Source: Sycon ciliatum (taxonomy: Eukaryota; Porifera; Calcarea; Leucosolenida; Sycettidae). From it: a DNA stretch of 64,000 nt. The DNA lies in contig NC_088655.1 of the NCBI RefSeq assembly GCF_964019385.1, positions 6,294,658-6,358,657 of the forward strand, in the 5' to 3' direction. How positions within the stretch are numbered: the first letter of the stretch is position 1; every line of letters starts with the position of its first letter. The notes below the pieces were generated by a model. It was not told the DNA's origin and did not search any database. It saw only the letters and a list, made by a program, of their open reading frames with translations. The position numbers were made by a program, and so were the translations under genes. Below, piece by piece: positions 62,125-64,000 of this stretch.

Positions 62125-63504
62125 TGAGGCGGGCAGGGCAGAGCAGGCTGGTGTGGGAACCGGAAGGCTGCGGCGATTCTCGACCTCCTAGATCATTGTA
62201 ACTTCGTACGCCCGTCAAACTGCAACATCGAGGACTGGAGGTAGGAATCTCAGCGCGTGAACTGTGCAGCCAATCTGCGCAGGTGAGGTTTTCGATCCCA
62301 AACTCGTCCAGTGCAGAAACCGTGGAAAAGAACATTTTTTTCGAAATAAATCAAGTTGAAGAAGACAGTAGAAATGGCTGAATGTCGTCCAGGAAAACAG
62401 TGCCACGGCAATCTACAAATATACCTATCTCCCAGACACTCTCTCAGAGGAACTATGGAGGGTCAAAGAGCACAACACCTCCTATACTGAGCGCGATGTC
62501 TTCTCTCTGAGTGATAATGGCGGCGATCTTCAAGATGGTTGATGCACTGAAAATCGAAGTTTGGACAATCTAACCAGAGAAAACGTCTGAATTTACAAAT
62601 CTGCAGTTTTCCAGTCCCGGTATATACGTATCGTCACACGGAACATTCAACTTTTCCGTCAGTTTGTCCTGTAAGTTTCTTGCTCTCCCGGCATTGTCAG
62701 CTAGCTACAGCTTTCGATTCTTTCACTTGGCTGGCAAACAAACCGGCAATTTTTCCAGTCCCAGTATCTTCACGCAGAACATTTTGCCGAGCAGCATGCC
62801 GGCAGATTGTTCTCAGGTTCCGCCCCGTGCCTTGCCGATCCAGGCGCATTTTCCGCTCGCAGTAATCCCCAGTCGTGTTGGAGATCGAGCGTGTCGCCCC
62901 GCGCAATTCGGCTGGCAGCTGAGGGCAGAAAATGGTGGAGAGAACGTACTCGTACAAGTAATTAGTTGATGTCGCAAGTGGATCGTCTCACCCGGAGTCT
63001 CCTAAACTACGTTTTCTCGTATTCGTCAGAAATACCCCTGCATACCAGCGCCTCACCAGCAGGTTGTCTCATGTGCAATCGTCGTGAGAATCAATCGACG
63101 ATTCGTCTTGGCTCATCTAGTCGCCACGCCCAAGAAGCGTCATCAGGATAGACCCTTTGCACAATAAGCGAGGGGTGTTGAGACGGGGGATGCTATGCAC
63201 GCTCTGCACACTTGGCATGCAACCAGCATGCATGGTTTGCTTCAGGACGTGATCACGTTTCCTGTGTTTTCACGGTCCCGACGCGATGTTCATGTACTGA
63301 GTCTGTATGTACTAGTACTTCCCAGCCTTTTTCATTTGAAATTTTTTTAGTTCTGGAGGAAGAGGTTTCGAAATGCTTTCCAAGGACCACTGTTGGGTTC
63401 TTGTTTGCAGCAACCGTCATCCCTGGTCTAAGAAACCCACGTGTCTTTCCATGCAATCCCTGGTGATGCTGGCATTCCACACGCAGACAATATGAAATCA
63501 CATA
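62125..63504. other. No gene recognised
   Basis: About 1.4 kb without a recognised protein motif. A TTTTCCAGTCCC string recurs (62608 and 62752) with similar surroundings, and an ACTTTTCCGTCAGTTTGTCC piece lies nearby. No element ends were seen. Confidence 0.4.
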
Positions 63505-63782
63505 GACCCGGGTGCTCGAATCAGAAACGATTTGACAGGTGTGAAATTTCTCATATGTAAATCTCAACAATGTCAGAATATACTTTTGGAGAGGCGATGG
63601 AACAGGAAAGAGAGTCTGGCTTGACCCACCCAGCAGGAATTCAGAACCTGGGTGCGCTACAACACAGCCTACTGTACGCAGTAAAATTGTCGTATTTCCT
63701 TCGGATTATTTAATTGAGAATTGGGTGCTCGAATCAGAAACAGCAAACTCGTCAGATCGTCTCCGATTCAAGCACACGGGTC
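63505..63782. repeat. 32-bp imperfect inverted repeat pair
   Basis: Arms 63505-63536 and 63751-63782 are reverse complements with about five mismatches and enclose 214 bp. A direct copy of GGGTGCTCGAATCAGAAAC from the left arm also lies at 63723-63741. This could be a short MITE or nested inverted repeats. Confidence 0.7.
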
Positions 63783-64000
63783 TGCCATCGTCTACGCTTG
63801 GTATGGCAGTTGAGGGCAGGGAGTAGTAACTTACTACTTCGTTTTTGAGAGCGAGATGGTCAGTGGAGCCGCAGATTCAGCAGGTCTTTGGCAGCACCGT
63901 ACAGGAGACCCACATCCTCGAATCAAGGACCCAGCAAAAAGTGGGTCGCGAGTATTTCAAAAACCGTTTACCGGGCAGCGCTGAAATTTTGCATACCGTT
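63783..64000. other. No gene recognised
   Basis: Nothing recognised up to the end of the window. Confidence 0.4.

Overview
The window is animal-type nuclear DNA made almost entirely of transposable elements. BEL/Pao elements are known only from metazoans, and here they sit with several Ty3/gypsy lineages, a DIRS-like tyrosine-recombinase element, non-LTR retrotransposons, tRNA-derived SINEs, hAT-like and MITE-like DNA elements, long CA/TG microsatellites and intron-flanked ankyrin exons. An invertebrate such as a sponge or cnidarian would fit, but the species cannot be told from the sequence. No bacterial genes, CRISPR array, rRNA or convincing tRNA gene was seen.

Working names: Gyp-1 is an intact minus-strand Ty3/gypsy element at 24303-29285. 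Gyp-1b is its degenerate relative (398-970; 51620-57190, split). Gyp-2 is a degenerate Ty3/gypsy with LTRs of about 217 bp (pol 3468-8273 and 43305-47733; gag at 13135 and 35504). Gyp-3 is a near-intact Ty3/gypsy at 52387-56863. Gyp-4 is a truncated Ty3/gypsy at 44068-47457. Gyp-5 is a pol fragment at 32990-35163. Fam-1 is a divergent gypsy-like lineage in four copies: A 971-3467, B 8274-12552, C 47738-51619, D 22230-23835. BEL-a and BEL-b are two BEL/Pao lineages.

Layout. 1-12.8 kb: Gyp-1b gag scrap, Fam-1 A, Gyp-2 pol interrupted by a BEL-b solo LTR, a hAT-like element and another LTR-like insert, then Gyp-2 3' LTR and Fam-1 B. 12.8-16.9 kb: Gyp-2 LTR, gag and protease joined to a BEL-a reverse transcriptase, then a 5'-truncated non-LTR element. 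16.9-18.3 kb: ankyrin exon, microsatellite, tandem repeats. 18.4-22.2 kb: minus-strand DIRS-like pseudo-element. 22.2-24.3 kb: Fam-1 D with a MITE-like and a SINE insertion. 24.3-29.3 kb: Gyp-1 inserted in a transposase-like fragment. 29.3-33 kb: two ankyrin exons with microsatellites and a non-LTR scrap. 33-35.2 kb: Gyp-5. 35.2-51.6 kb: second copy of the gag/BEL-a chimera, joined in frame to BEL-b, whose 3' LTR sits in a second Gyp-2 copy; Gyp-4 is nested in that, followed by Fam-1 C. 51.6-57.2 kb: Gyp-1b gag split by Gyp-3. 57.5-59 kb: minus-strand non-LTR reverse transcriptase. 60-64 kb: fourth ankyrin exon, two SINE copies and sparse sequence.

The only host-gene signal is four minus-strand exons at 60313, 31706, 30450 and 17233. 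Each is one ankyrin repeat of 33-34 codons, phase 0, with acceptor and GTAAGT donor. They may be exons of one gene whose introns hold the transposons, or dispersed copies of one duplicated exon unit. Element structure (LTRs, target-site duplications, motifs) was read directly. Family names come from recognised motifs and were not searched against a database.
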